From Amycolatopsis deserti (lineage in GTDB: Bacteria > Actinomycetota > Actinomycetes > Mycobacteriales > Pseudonocardiaceae), in contig NZ_BNAU01000001.1 of the NCBI RefSeq assembly GCF_014653945.1, positions 1,550,001 to 1,614,000 on the forward strand: 64,000 nucleotides of DNA, given 5' to 3'. The notes beneath the pieces were generated by a model that saw nothing but the letters and a program-made list of their open reading frames with translations, was not told the DNA's origin and made no database searches. A program made the translations under genes and the position numbers. This document shows, piece by piece, positions 17,439-25,966 of the stretch. Numbering within the stretch: position 1 is the first letter of the stretch; every line of letters starts with the position of its first letter.

Positions 17439-17509
17439 GGTGGAGTGGCCGAGAGGCGAGGCAACGGCCTGCAAAGCCGTGTACACGGGTTCGAATCCCG
17501 TCTCCACCT
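17439..17509 (+). tRNA. tRNA-Cys (anticodon GCA)
   Basis: GGTGGAG pairs with CTCCACC; the anticodon loop CTGCAAA (anticodon GCA) sits between complementary stems; GGTTCGAATCC T loop. The CCA is not encoded. It is the middle member of the Gly-Cys-Val cluster, an arrangement common in actinobacteria. Confidence 0.95.
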
Positions 17510-17510
17510 C

Positions 17511-17582
17511 GCGCGATTAGCTCAGCGGGAGAGCGCTACCTTGACACGGTAGAGGTCACTGGTTCAATCCCAGTATCGCGCA
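17511..17582 (+). tRNA. tRNA-Val (anticodon GAC)
   Basis: GCGCGAT pairs with ATCGCGC; the anticodon loop TTGACAC gives GAC; GGTTCAATCC T loop. The CCA is not encoded. It is the last of the three clustered tRNAs and is followed within 12 bp by a strong hairpin terminator. Confidence 0.95.
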
Positions 17583-17593
17583 CTCTCCGGCCC

Positions 17594-17629
17594 AACGGCC
17601 CGTCGGTGATCACTCACCGGCGGGCCGTT
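17594..17629 (+). terminator. Terminator of the tRNA Gly-Cys-Val cluster
   Basis: AACGGCCCG (17594-17602) pairs with CGGGCCGTT (17621-17629); the stem continues with TCGGTGA against TCACCGG (one G-T pair) around a short loop. It is followed by GGTCGTTTCC. A very stable hairpin right behind the last tRNA. Confidence 0.85.
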
Positions 17630-18030
17630 GGTCGTTTCCAGGGTCGGCACGGCTTTCTGGGGTGACCGCCGCGGCGACCGCGGAACCCCAGCCCCCGGGC
17701 AGCCATCCCCGCTCGGCGCTCGGCCACCACCGCGCCCCGCCCACCCCTCGAACCCGCAGCGCCGCGACGACACACCCCTTCCAGGGTGCGGTCACCACCA
17801 CGCCCCCACCACACCCGCCATCCCGGGTGCGGTCACCACCGCATCCCCGCCACACCCGCCATCCGGGATGCCGCCTCCGTGCGCCCCCGGCGACCTTTCC
17901 TGCCGCACCCCTCGCCGCGGTGTGATTGTCGTCCGGAGGGCTGTGACCTCGGGCAAAAGTGCGCCGGCCGGGGCGTGACGAGCTGTTAGCGTGCTTGAAC
18001 CGCCCCCGTAGTCCCGGAAGGTGCCCGCAA
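17630..18030. other. Non-coding stretch with short imperfect tandem repeats
   Basis: No credible gene in about 400 bp; frames through it are compositional. From 17771 to about 17880 a unit of roughly 40 bp beginning CACACCC repeats two and a half times (starts at 17771, 17810, 17851), each with GGGTGCGGTCACCACC or a decayed form of it. The right end holds the GGAAGG ribosome site of the next gene. Confidence 0.5.
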
Positions 18031-18549
18031 GTGTCCGCCGACCTGTCGTCCGTCATCGCGGCCACCGCGCAGTGGCTGCTGCGCGCCTACCCGCCCGAGC
18101 GCGGCCCGCTGAGCGCCGCCCTCGCCGAGGCCCAGTGCCGCCAGGCCGCGACCGTCGCCGCGTGGCTGCGCTACCCCACCGCCCTCGACGCCGGGCTCCT
18201 GGACGTCGTCGGCCCCGGCGGGTCCGGTCGGCTGGACTGGGTCGCGGGCGTCGACGTCGTGCCCGGCGAGGACACCGCGTGGCGCACCTGGGTGGACGAG
18301 GTCGTCGCCAGCTGGGCGGCCTGCCTGCTCGCCGACCGCGAACTCGCCGTGGCCGCCGCCGCGACCGTCACCGGCTCCGTCCACGCCGCCGGCCTCGCCA
18401 CCGACTTCCGCCGCCTCACCGACCCCGATCTCCGCGACCGGCAGGCGGCCGTGCTGCTGCGGCACCCCGACCTGCTGTCCCCGGTCGCCGACCTGCACCG
18501 GGCCGGCCTGCTCGACCGGCTGAGCGGCGGGACCGCGCGCGCCGCCTGA
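18031..18549 (+). CDS. Conserved-looking helical protein of unknown function
   Basis: 172 residues from a GTG with GGAAGG nine bases upstream. Predominantly alpha-helical by eye, Ala/Leu/Asp-rich, no Cys pairs beyond isolated residues, no signal peptide and no membrane segment. No motif identified. It follows the tRNA cluster and stands alone; the next gene is on the other strand. Confidence 0.6.
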   Translation: MSADLSSVIAATAQWLLRAYPPERGPLSAALAEAQCRQAATVAAWLRYPTALDAGLLDVVGPGGSGRLDWVAGVDVVPGEDTAWRTWVDEVVASWAACLLADRELAVAAAATVTGSVHAAGLATDFRRLTDPDLRDRQAAVLLRHPDLLSPVADLHRAGLLDRLSGGTARAA

Positions 18550-18609
18550 CCTGGTCCACTGTGGACCTCGCCCGGAAACCGCGGGGTGGCGCGGCGGCAA
18601 CGTTGGCGG

Positions 18610-18774
18610 ATGACCATGGCGCAGGGGCCGGACTTCGTGATCGTCAGCCGCAACGCGCTGGCCTCCGGGCGCCGCGCCAGGATGGCGTGCGCGGCGGGCA
18701 TCGGGGTGTTCTGCTGGGACGCTCACCCTGGTCCCCGCCCGCCCGGAGGTGCGGGCCGGCCGTCTCACCCGTAG
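18610..18774 (+). pseudogene. Possible remnant of a BRCT-type domain
   Basis: A short frame (MTMAQGPDFVIVSRNALASG onward) resembles the last half of a BRCT domain such as those at the end of bacterial exonuclease-like proteins: hydrophobic strand, SxxxxSGRRAR-like turn, then AxxAGIGVFCWD. No domain lies before it and it runs into the 3' end of the opposite LysR gene, so it is either a decayed fragment or coincidence. Confidence 0.25.
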
Positions 18775-19640
18775 CGCTCCGCCACGAAATCCCCCAGCCG
18801 GCGGGCGAAGGCCGCCAGCGTCGCGGCCGCCTCGTGGCGGGAGTCCCACGCCGCGGTCAGCTTGATCTCCAGCCGGCGCTCCCCCGTGCGCACCCGCAGC
18901 GGCACCAGCCCGAACCGCGGATCGTCCGACACCAGCGCCACTCCCCGCCCCGCCGCGGCGTGCGCCTGCGCCACCGTGCCGTTCGCGGCCTCGATGACCT
19001 GCGCGTACGTGGCGCCCAGCTCGAGCAGCGCCGCGTCCAGCGACTGCCGCGCGGTGAACGCCGGCGGCAGGATGATCACCTGTTCCTCCAGCACCTCCGC
19101 CAGCTCGACGCTCCCCCGGCCGCACCACGGGTGCCGCTCCGGCACGTACGCCCACACCGGCAGCACCGCCAGCCGCCGCGACCGGTAGGGCGCGCGGGGC
19201 GCAGCGGTGGCGATCGCCAGGTCGGCGCCGCGCGCCAGGGTCTCCACCGCGGACAGCCCGTCCGCCCCCAGCACGTCGATCGTCGGGTCCTCGGGCGCCA
19301 GGGTCGCGATGAACGGGGCCACCACGTCGGTCAGGGTCACCGTCGGGGCGCCGATCGTCAGCCGGTCGATGCGGCCGTGCGCGTGGAACGTCGCCGCCGT
19401 CTTCAGCGCCTCGGCCCGCTCCAGCACGTCCCGCGCGTTCGCCAGCAGCGCGCGGCCGACCCGGGACGGCGTCATCCGCCGCCCCGCCCGGTCGAACAGG
19501 TCCGCGCCCAGCTCCTCCTCCAGCTGCCGCAGCTGCCGCGACAGGCTCGGCTGGGTGATGTGCAGCAGCTCGGCCGCCCGGCTGACCGTGCCCGCCTCGC
19601 AGGTCACCACGAAGTACCGCAGGTGCCGCAGCTCCATCAT
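18765..19640 (-). CDS. LysR-family transcriptional regulator
   Basis: 291 residues with an N-terminal winged helix (LRHLRYFVVTCEAGTVSRAA, ITQPSLSRQLRQLE) and a substrate-binding-like C-terminal domain. Two ATG codons sit side by side; GGGAGG is better spaced for the second (19637), so the protein may start one residue later. It is divergent from the aminotransferase gene at 19711 with a 70-bp gap, the classical arrangement for a LysR regulator controlling its neighbour. Gamma-aminobutyrate or a related amino acid is a plausible effector, but this is inferred from position only. Confidence 0.9.
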   Translation of the reverse strand: MMELRHLRYFVVTCEAGTVSRAAELLHITQPSLSRQLRQLEEELGADLFDRAGRRMTPSRVGRALLANARDVLERAEALKTAATFHAHGRIDRLTIGAPTVTLTDVVAPFIATLAPEDPTIDVLGADGLSAVETLARGADLAIATAAPRAPYRSRRLAVLPVWAYVPERHPWCGRGSVELAEVLEEQVIILPPAFTARQSLDAALLELGATYAQVIEAANGTVAQAHAAAGRGVALVSDDPRFGLVPLRVRTGERRLEIKLTAAWDSRHEAAATLAAFARRLGDFVAERYG

Positions 19641-19710
19641 GCCTCCCAGGCATCGAAATCCTGCCGATCAAGTATTGGACAGCATGACCGGCCGCTTCCG
19701 AAACTGGGGC

Positions 19711-21051
19711 ATGACCACGAGCACGGACACAGGCATCCGCCAGCAGCGGCGGCTGGAGACGGCGATCCCGGGACCGCGGTCCTGCGAACTCATGGCGCGC
19801 AAGGGCGCCGCGGTCGCCGCGGGGGTGGGCGCCACGATGCCGGTCTTCGCGGCCGCGGCCGGCGGCGGGATCGTGGTGGACGTCGACGGCAACCACCTGA
19901 TCGACCTCGGCTCGGGCATCGCGGTCACCACCGTCGGCGCGAGCAACCCGCGGGTCGTGGCGGCCGTGCGCGAGCAGGTGGCGGCGTTCACCCACACCTG
20001 TTTCATGGTCACGCCGTACGAGGGCTACGTGGCCGTCGCCGAATCACTCAACCGGCTGACTCCGGGTGATCACGACAAGCGCACGGCGTTGTTCAACTCG
20101 GGCGCGGAGGCGGTCGAGAACGCGGTCAAGATCGCGCGGGCGCACACCGGCCGGCACGCGGTGGTGGTGTTCGACCACGCCTACCACGGCCGCACCAACC
20201 TGACGATGGCGATGACCGCGAAGTCCATGCCGTACAAGCACGGGTTCGGGCCGTTCGCGCCGGAGGTCTACCGGGCGCCGCTGTCCTACCCGTTCCGCGA
20301 CGGCGGCCTGGACGGCGCCGAGGCCGCGCGCCGGGCGCTGGACGTGGTCGAAAAGCAGGTCGGGGCGGCGAACCTGGCGGCGCTGGTGATCGAGCCGATC
20401 CAGGGCGAGGGCGGGTTCATCGAGCCCGCGCCGGGGTTCCTGCCCGCGCTGGCGGAGTGGTGCCGGGCGAACGGGGTGGTGTTCGTCGCCGACGAGGTCC
20501 AGACCGGGTTCGCCCGCACCGGCGACTGGTTCGCCTGCGACCACGAGGGCGTCGTGCCGGACCTGATCGTGACCGCGAAGGGCATCGCGGGCGGGCTGCC
20601 GCTGTCGGCGGTGACCGGGCGCGCGGAGATCATGGACGCCGCGCACGCCGGCGGGCTGGGCGGCACCTACGGCGGCAATCCGCTGGCGTGCGCCGCGGCG
20701 CTGGCCGCGATCGAGACCATCGAGCAGGACGCGCTGGTGGCGCGGGCGCGCGAGATCGGCTCGGTGCTCACGTCCCGGCTGCGCGCACTGGCCGATCCCC
20801 GGATCGGAGACGTGCGTGGCCGCGGCGCGATGATCGCGGTCGAGCTGGTGCGGCCGGGCACGAGCGAGCCCGACCCGGCGCTGGCGAAGCGCGTCGCGGC
20901 GGTGGCCCACGAGCGGGGCGTGATCGTGCTGACCTGCGGCACCCACGGCAACGTGCTGCGCTTCCTCCCGCCGCTGACGATCAGCGACGCGCTCCTCCAC
21001 GACGCGATGGACGTCCTCGGCGAGGCGCTCGCCGCCGAAGTCACCGTCTGA
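19711..21051 (+). CDS. gabT: 4-aminobutyrate aminotransferase (class III PLP)
   Basis: 446 residues. Class III aminotransferase with FNSGAEAVENAVKIARAHTGR (cofactor phosphate region), FDHAYHGRTN, EPIQGEGGF, FVADEVQTGFARTG (Asp of the cofactor ring) and the Schiff-base lysine in VTAKGIAGG (residue 290). It should move the amino group of GABA to 2-oxoglutarate, giving succinic semialdehyde and glutamate; no succinate-semialdehyde dehydrogenase is adjacent. An in-frame ATG at 19684 is an alternative start. The LysR gene on the other strand likely controls it. Confidence 0.9.
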   Translation: MTTSTDTGIRQQRRLETAIPGPRSCELMARKGAAVAAGVGATMPVFAAAAGGGIVVDVDGNHLIDLGSGIAVTTVGASNPRVVAAVREQVAAFTHTCFMVTPYEGYVAVAESLNRLTPGDHDKRTALFNSGAEAVENAVKIARAHTGRHAVVVFDHAYHGRTNLTMAMTAKSMPYKHGFGPFAPEVYRAPLSYPFRDGGLDGAEAARRALDVVEKQVGAANLAALVIEPIQGEGGFIEPAPGFLPALAEWCRANGVVFVADEVQTGFARTGDWFACDHEGVVPDLIVTAKGIAGGLPLSAVTGRAEIMDAAHAGGLGGTYGGNPLACAAALAAIETIEQDALVARAREIGSVLTSRLRALADPRIGDVRGRGAMIAVELVRPGTSEPDPALAKRVAAVAHERGVIVLTCGTHGNVLRFLPPLTISDALLHDAMDVLGEALAAEVTV

Positions 21052-21061
21052 GGGGGCCGGC

Positions 21062-22678
21062 TCACGTGAAGCCGACCGCCGCGACCATCACGGGGATCAG
21101 CAGCATGATCAGGATGGCCCCGGCGACGTCGAACGCCGCGCCGGAGCGGATCATCTTCGTGATCGGCACCGCGCCGGAGCCGTAGACGATCGCGTTCTGC
21201 GGGGTGGACACCGGCAGCATGAACCCGAACGACGCGGCGAACGTCGCGGCCAGCGCGGGCGTGAACGGGTCCACCCCGGCGGCCAGCGCGATCGGGATGA
21301 CGATCGGCACCACCACGGCCGCCGAGGCGGTGTTCGACGTCGTCTCCGACACCAGGATCGCCAGCAGCACCGCGAACACCGTCAGCGCGATCCCGCTGCC
21401 GATCCCCAGCGCCCCGGCCAGTCCGTTGCCGACCCGCTCCGCGAGCCCGGTGCTGGACAGCAGCGACCCGAAGATGATGCCGCTGCCGAACAGCAGGACG
21501 GTGCCCCAGTCGATGCGGGCCGCCTCGGACCAGGTGAGCGTGAACCGGCGCTGCGCCCAGTTCGTCGGCAGCACGAACAGCAGCGCCGCGCCGGCCACGG
21601 CCACGATGCCCTCGTCGAGCCGGTCGCTGACCAGCTCGTAGGCGCGGGAGTCGTTGCCCGCCACCAGGGCCACGATGCCGGGCGTCACCCACGCCACGAC
21701 GGTGATGGTGAAGGCGATCAGCGTGTTGCGCTCGGCCGGCGAGAACCCGCCCAGCTTCGCCCGCTCGCCGGCCACGTACTCCTCGACGCCGGTGAGCCTG
21801 CGGATCTCCGGGCGGTTGAGCAGGATCAGCAGGACCACCAGGATCACGAACATCGCCGCGCACGCGGGCAGCGCCATCGTGGTCCACTGCAGGAACGAGA
21901 TCCGCTCGCCGGTGGCCTCCTCGATCAGGCCGCGCCCGATCAGGTTGGGCGGCGAGCCGATCGGGGTGAGCAGGCCGCCGACGCTGGCGCCGTAGGCGAG
22001 CACGAGCATCAACGCGATGCCCACGCGCAGCCGTAGCGGGTCGAACCGCTCCCCCTCCGGCGTCCGGCCGCGGATCAGCTCGGCGATGACGGTGAGCAGG
22101 CCGACGGCGGTCGGCAGCAGCATTGCGACGGTGGCGGTGTTGGAGATGAACGCCGACAGCACGCAGGTGACGAACCCGAGCGCGGTGATCACCCGCCAGG
22201 TGCTGCGCCCCACGCCCGGGATGGCGAGGATGAAGAAGGCGAACCGCCGCGCCAGCCCGTGCCGCAGCATGGCCTGCGCCAGGATGAACGCCCCGATGAA
22301 GACGAACACCGTGGACGAGCCGAACGGCTCCAGCACGTCGTCGGCGGGCAGCACGCCGAGCACCACGATGGCCGCGACCCCGATCAGGCCGCCGACCGGG
22401 ATCGGCACCGGTTCGCACACCCACAGCACCACCACGCCCAGCAGCACCGCCGCCAGGGTCTGCTGGCTGGAGTCCAGCGCGGTGGGCACGAACAGGAAGA
22501 CGAGGGTCACGAGCGGGGCGAGCACGAACCCGACGGTCCGCCGGGCCCGCTCGAACCGCTCCTCCGCCGGGGACAGCTTCTGCTCCGCGAGACCCCGGTA
22601 GGTGCCGCCGGTCAGCAGGGCCGAGGTCACGCTCTCCGTACGCTCACGCTCTCTGGTGCGTTCCTCACTGGTGGACAT
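21062..22678 (-). CDS. Divalent anion/Na+ symporter (DASS, SLC13 family)
   Basis: 538 residues with 11-12 hydrophobic segments and the two SNT signatures of the family, SNTATVAMLLP (about residue 160) and TSNTASAAVVVP (about 435), which hold the sodium and carboxylate sites. Likely substrates are C4-dicarboxylates or citrate. The N-terminal 45 residues are charged and cytoplasmic. There is no Shine-Dalgarno before the ATG. A GTGA-N6-TCAC dyad (22702-22715) lies just upstream, between it and the TetR gene. Confidence 0.88.
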   Translation of the reverse strand: MSTSEERTRERERTESVTSALLTGGTYRGLAEQKLSPAEERFERARRTVGFVLAPLVTLVFLFVPTALDSSQQTLAAVLLGVVVLWVCEPVPIPVGGLIGVAAIVVLGVLPADDVLEPFGSSTVFVFIGAFILAQAMLRHGLARRFAFFILAIPGVGRSTWRVITALGFVTCVLSAFISNTATVAMLLPTAVGLLTVIAELIRGRTPEGERFDPLRLRVGIALMLVLAYGASVGGLLTPIGSPPNLIGRGLIEEATGERISFLQWTTMALPACAAMFVILVVLLILLNRPEIRRLTGVEEYVAGERAKLGGFSPAERNTLIAFTITVVAWVTPGIVALVAGNDSRAYELVSDRLDEGIVAVAGAALLFVLPTNWAQRRFTLTWSEAARIDWGTVLLFGSGIIFGSLLSSTGLAERVGNGLAGALGIGSGIALTVFAVLLAILVSETTSNTASAAVVVPIVIPIALAAGVDPFTPALAATFAASFGFMLPVSTPQNAIVYGSGAVPITKMIRSGAAFDVAGAILIMLLIPVMVAAVGFT

Positions 22679-22701
22679 GAAAGGGACAATAGCGACAAAA
22701 C

Positions 22702-22715
22702 GTGACCTGCGTCAC
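22702..22715. promoter_or_regulatory. CRP/GlxR-type binding site (GTGA-N6-TCAC)
   Basis: GTGACCTGCGTCAC matches the core TGTGA-N6-TCACA of cAMP-CRP-type sites in both half sites except the outer bases. It lies 24-37 bp before the DASS transporter start, where a bound regulator would sit on the promoter. A carbon-status control of a dicarboxylate/citrate carrier fits, but a 14-bp match can occur by chance. Confidence 0.45.
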
Positions 22716-22747
22716 TCTTCCGGGTTGACCGTCGGTGCACGAACCGG

Positions 22748-23338
22748 TCAGCGCGGCCGGGGTCCCAGGATCAGCATGACGACCTCGGTCGCCACGTCCA
22801 CCGTGCCGGCCAGGTTCCCGCCCTCCTCCAGCGTGATCGCGATCAGCTCGCGCAACCCGCCGAACAGGGTGATCGCCAGCTCGCGCGACGGCGGGACCAC
22901 GCCGGCCGCCCGCAGTTCGGGCGTGTCCGCCAGGGTGCGCATCAGCGCCACGAACGAGTCCATCGTCTCGCGGGACAGCGCGCGGCCCGCTTCGCCGAGC
23001 GAGGGCGCCGCCCGCATCCAGCTCAGGCACAGCGCCGGGTCGCTCTCCATCGACGCGATCAGCGCCTCGACCGCCTGGCGCGCCTGCGCCTGCCACGGCG
23101 CGTCCCGCTCCACCGCGGCCGCGATGTCCCGCACCATCCGCGCGTTGGTCTGCCGCAGCAGCTCCACGAAGCACTCCTGCTTGCTCGCGAACTGCTCGTA
23201 GAAGGTGCGCTTGGACGTGCGCGCGTGGTTGACCACGTCGGCGATCGTGACGTCGTGGTAGTCCCGTTCGCGCAGGGCGGCAGCCATGCCCTGCAGCAGC
23301 CGGTCGCGGAACCCGGTGCCCACGTCGACGTCCGTCAC
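22748..23338 (-). CDS. TetR-family regulator
   Basis: 196 residues. N-terminal TetR helix-turn-helix with VTIADVVNHARTSKRTFYEQF; the C-terminal part is helical. GTG start. Divergent from the P450 gene with a 90-bp gap, and in line with the DASS transporter downstream. It most likely represses the P450 gene; control of the transporter is also possible. Confidence 0.88.
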   Translation of the reverse strand: MTDVDVGTGFRDRLLQGMAAALRERDYHDVTIADVVNHARTSKRTFYEQFASKQECFVELLRQTNARMVRDIAAAVERDAPWQAQARQAVEALIASMESDPALCLSWMRAAPSLGEAGRALSRETMDSFVALMRTLADTPELRAAGVVPPSRELAITLFGGLRELIAITLEEGGNLAGTVDVATEVVMLILGPRPR

Positions 23339-23428
23339 GCCGCCAACCTAACCCAGCCGCTTGACCGGGCGGCACGTCCGGCTCTACCGTGCGTGGTACC
23401 CGGCGGTACCACGGTGGAGGTGGATGTC

Positions 23429-24745
23429 GTGACGACGGCGCTGACCCGGCTGCAGGACGGCGTGAAACCGGTGGTGCGCTGGGGCATCGGGCACGCGCTG
23501 CCGCGCACCGTGCTGCGCGCCGCGGCCCGCCGGGGCGATCTGCAGGCGCGGCTGGTGGCCGAGGCCGCGGTGTCCCCCACCGCCGCGTTGACCGGCCTGT
23601 TCGACGAGATCCGCGGCCACGGCCCGCTGTACAAGGGCTCCTTCGCCTACGTCACGACCAGCCACGCGGCGGTGAAGGAAGTGCTGACCAGCAACGACTT
23701 CCGCGCCGGTGTGGGCGCCGCGCCGGACGGGGTGCTCGCGCGGCTGAGCGAGTGGTCGGCGACCGACGTCCTGCACCCGATCGCGCCGCCGTCGCTGCTG
23801 GCGACCGAGCCGCCGGACCACACGCGCTACCGCAAGCTCGTCACCCGCGTGTTCACCGTCCGCGCGGTGGAGAAGCTGCGGGTGCGCACCGAGGAGATCG
23901 CCCGTGAGCTGCTGGACGCGCTCGACCCGGACCGGCCGGTGGACCTCGTCGAGGCCTACTGCGCGCTGCTGCCGGTGACGGTGATCGCCGAGATCCTCGG
24001 AGTGCCGCCGGAGCAGCGGCAACGCGTGCTGGAGCTGGGCACCGCGGCCGCCCCGAGCCTGGACCTGGGGCTGCCGTGGCGGGAGTTCCGCGCGGTCGAG
24101 TCGGCGCTGGCCGATTTCGACGCCTGGCTCGGCGGCCACCTGGACCACCTGCGCGCCAATCCCGGCGACAACCTGCTCAGCCAGCTGGTCGCCGCCCGTG
24201 AGGACGGGGTCGGGCTGACCGATCTGGAGCTGCGCGCGACCGCCGGGCTGGTGCTCGCGGCCGGTTTCGAGACGACCGTGAACCTGCTCGGCAACGGGAT
24301 CACCCTCCTGCACGACCACCCCGGGCAGCTCGCCGCGCTGCGCGCCGAGCCGTCGCTGTGGCCGAACGCGGTCGAGGAGATCCTGCGCGTGGACCCGCCG
24401 GTGCTGCTCACCGGGCGCACCTGCCTGCGCGACACCGAGGTCGGCGGGGTGCGGGTGCGCGGCGGCTCGGTGGTGACGACGATCCTGGCCGGCGCCAACC
24501 GCGACCCGGCGGTCTTCACCGACCCGGCCCGGTTCGACGTTCGCCGTGAGAACGCGCGCGAGCACATCTCGTTCTCGGCGGGCCGGCACTACTGCCTGGG
24601 CGCCGCGCTGGCCCGGATGGAGGGCGAGGTCGGGCTGCGGACGCTGTTCGACCGCTTCCCGGACCTGCGCCTCACCCCCGGCGCGGCCCGCCGGGGCACC
24701 CGGATCCTGCGCGGGTTCGAACACCTGCCGGCACGGTTGCGCTGA
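23429..24745 (+). CDS. Cytochrome P450
   Basis: 438 residues from a GTG preceded by GGAGG at eight bases. I-helix AAGFETTVN (AGxxT oxygen-activation motif), K-helix EEILR, and heme loop FSAGRHYCLGAALARME with the axial Cys at residue 389. A soluble bacterial P450; neither a ferredoxin nor a reductase gene is adjacent. Regulated most likely by the divergent TetR protein, which suggests a detoxification or small-molecule role. The substrate cannot be told. Confidence 0.92.
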   Translation: MTTALTRLQDGVKPVVRWGIGHALPRTVLRAAARRGDLQARLVAEAAVSPTAALTGLFDEIRGHGPLYKGSFAYVTTSHAAVKEVLTSNDFRAGVGAAPDGVLARLSEWSATDVLHPIAPPSLLATEPPDHTRYRKLVTRVFTVRAVEKLRVRTEEIARELLDALDPDRPVDLVEAYCALLPVTVIAEILGVPPEQRQRVLELGTAAAPSLDLGLPWREFRAVESALADFDAWLGGHLDHLRANPGDNLLSQLVAAREDGVGLTDLELRATAGLVLAAGFETTVNLLGNGITLLHDHPGQLAALRAEPSLWPNAVEEILRVDPPVLLTGRTCLRDTEVGGVRVRGGSVVTTILAGANRDPAVFTDPARFDVRRENAREHISFSAGRHYCLGAALARMEGEVGLRTLFDRFPDLRLTPGAARRGTRILRGFEHLPARLR

Positions 24746-24746
24746 C

Positions 24747-25364
24747 TCACGGCGAGACCGCGACGCCCAGGTAGTCCGCGGCGAGGAACTTCGGCGAACC
24801 CTTCTCGTAGAACCGGTCCACCTCGCGGATCTCGAAACCCGCCGCGGTGATCACGTCGGTGATCGGGCGGTCCAGGTGGCAGCCGCCGAAGAGCCGGCCC
24901 TGCAGGCGGTCCATGCGGTGCTGCCAGCGCTGCACCTTGTGCTCCGGCGCCAGGCCGTGGTCGAGGAAGTGGAGCGTGCCGCCCGGTTTCAGCACCCGCC
25001 GGACCTCGGTCAGCGCCGCCCCGACGTCCGGGATCGTGCACAGCGTGTAGGTCGACAGGGCGGTGTCGCAGCTGGCTTCGGGCAGCGGCAGCGACTGCCC
25101 GTCCAGGCCGGACCGCTCGACCGGCACCGGTGAGGCGGCCACCCGCTCGGCGGCCAGCTTCCAGGCCACGTCGGAGGGCTCGATCGCGTCCACGGCCGTG
25201 ACCGCGGCCGGGTAGAACGGGACGTTGTGCCCCGAGCCGAACCCGATCTCCAGGACCCGCCCGTGCAGGCCGGCGCACACGCGGGCGCGGTAGGGGTTCG
25301 CGGTCTCCAGCCCGCACAGCACGTTGATCATCCGTGGCAGGACCTGCTGCTGGTAGATGCCCAT
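24747..25364 (-). CDS. Class I SAM-dependent methyltransferase
   Basis: 205 residues, Methyltransf_11 type: VLEIGFGSGHNVPFY (motif I), DALSTYTLCTIPD-like motif around residue 110, and VRRVLKPGGTLHFLDHG (motif III). Similar small enzymes methylate phospholipid head groups or small metabolites; no substrate is indicated. It ends one base after the convergent P450 stop. A shortened, inverted copy of its central part lies at about 25802-25948. Confidence 0.85.
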   Translation of the reverse strand: MGIYQQQVLPRMINVLCGLETANPYRARVCAGLHGRVLEIGFGSGHNVPFYPAAVTAVDAIEPSDVAWKLAAERVAASPVPVERSGLDGQSLPLPEASCDTALSTYTLCTIPDVGAALTEVRRVLKPGGTLHFLDHGLAPEHKVQRWQHRMDRLQGRLFGGCHLDRPITDVITAAGFEIREVDRFYEKGSPKFLAADYLGVAVSP

Positions 25365-25445
25365 GACACAGCCTGACCGGTGCGGGCGGTTTCCCGGTAG
25401 GGCCGGAAGACCCGGAATTCGCCGTCCGAAGTGGACGAACAGAGC

Positions 25446-25808
25446 TCAGCCCAGCGCGGGCGTGATCCGCCGCAGGCGCGCGGGGTCGGGGATCAGTTCG
25501 TAGCCGGCCATGCGGTCGCCGTCGATGGCGAAGCGGATCGCCAGGCGGAGACGGCCGTCCGGCGCGATCACCAGGCCCGGCTCGCCGTCGAGGAGGGTGA
25601 AGTCGGCGAACCGGGCGTTCCGGCCGAACAGGACGATCTCCTCCGCCACCCGGCGAGCGCCCCGCACCTCGGGGCGGCCGTCGGCGCGCCGCACCGCGTC
25701 CGGGTTCAGCACCGCGACGATCGCGTCGAGGTCGCCGGTCCGGGACGCCGCCAGGAACGCCTCGACCACCCGCCGGTGCGCGGCCGCACCGGGGTCCGGC
25801 GAGCAGCA
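25446..25808 (-). pseudogene. Truncated ECF41-type (SigJ) sigma factor: only the C-terminal SnoaL-like domain
   Basis: About 120 codons read SPDPGAAAHRRVVEAFLAAS, then LNPDAVRRADGRPEVRGA, and end in DPARLRRITPAL. This is the linker and NTF2/SnoaL-like tail that follows the sigma-4 region in ECF41 sigma factors. No sigma-2 or sigma-4 region lies upstream: an in-frame TAG at 25809-25811 and then unrelated sequence on the other strand cut it. A short frame from GTG 25769 (107 codons) stays open, so expression of the bare domain cannot be excluded. Confidence 0.7.
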
Positions 25809-25948
25809 CTAACCGAGCGGCACGCGCACTTCATCGACCACGGCCTGGCGCGGGAGCACAAGGTGCCGCGCCTGCAGGCCTCTTCGGCGGCTGCCACCTG
25901 GACCGCTCGATCCCGGTGGTCGCGATGCGCTTCGAAATCCACCGGTCA
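25802..25948 (+). pseudogene. Fragment of a methyltransferase gene, inverted copy of 24747-25364
   Basis: The plus strand reads ALTE, then HAHFIDHGLAREHKVPRLQ, and after a frame change LFGGCHLDRSIPVVAM and FEIH. The intact neighbour has ALTE, LHFLDHGLAPEHKV, RLQGRLFGGCHLDRPITDV and FEIR in the same order. Relative to it the fragment lacks about 10 codons after ALTE, about 7 after HKV, and has a frame-shifting deletion before LFGG. Both ends are missing. Clearly a decayed partial duplicate. Confidence 0.75.
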
Positions 25949-25966
25949 CCTTTCCCCGTCGCCGGT

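Noticed and set aside
17342-17582. tRNA cluster as integration site of a mobile element
   Set aside because: No integrase nearby and no second copy of a tRNA 3' end was found in the window.
17771-17880. CRISPR-like array
   Set aside because: Unit copies are imperfect and contiguous, without unique spacers and without cas genes.
17610-18065. Gly/Arg/Trp-rich minus-strand frame of about 150 codons behind the tRNAs
   Set aside because: It translates the tandem repeat and has no start with a ribosome site.
23429-25364. P450 plus methyltransferase as the core of a secondary-metabolite cluster
   Set aside because: No scaffold-building enzyme, carrier protein or terpene synthase nearby, and the two genes are convergent.
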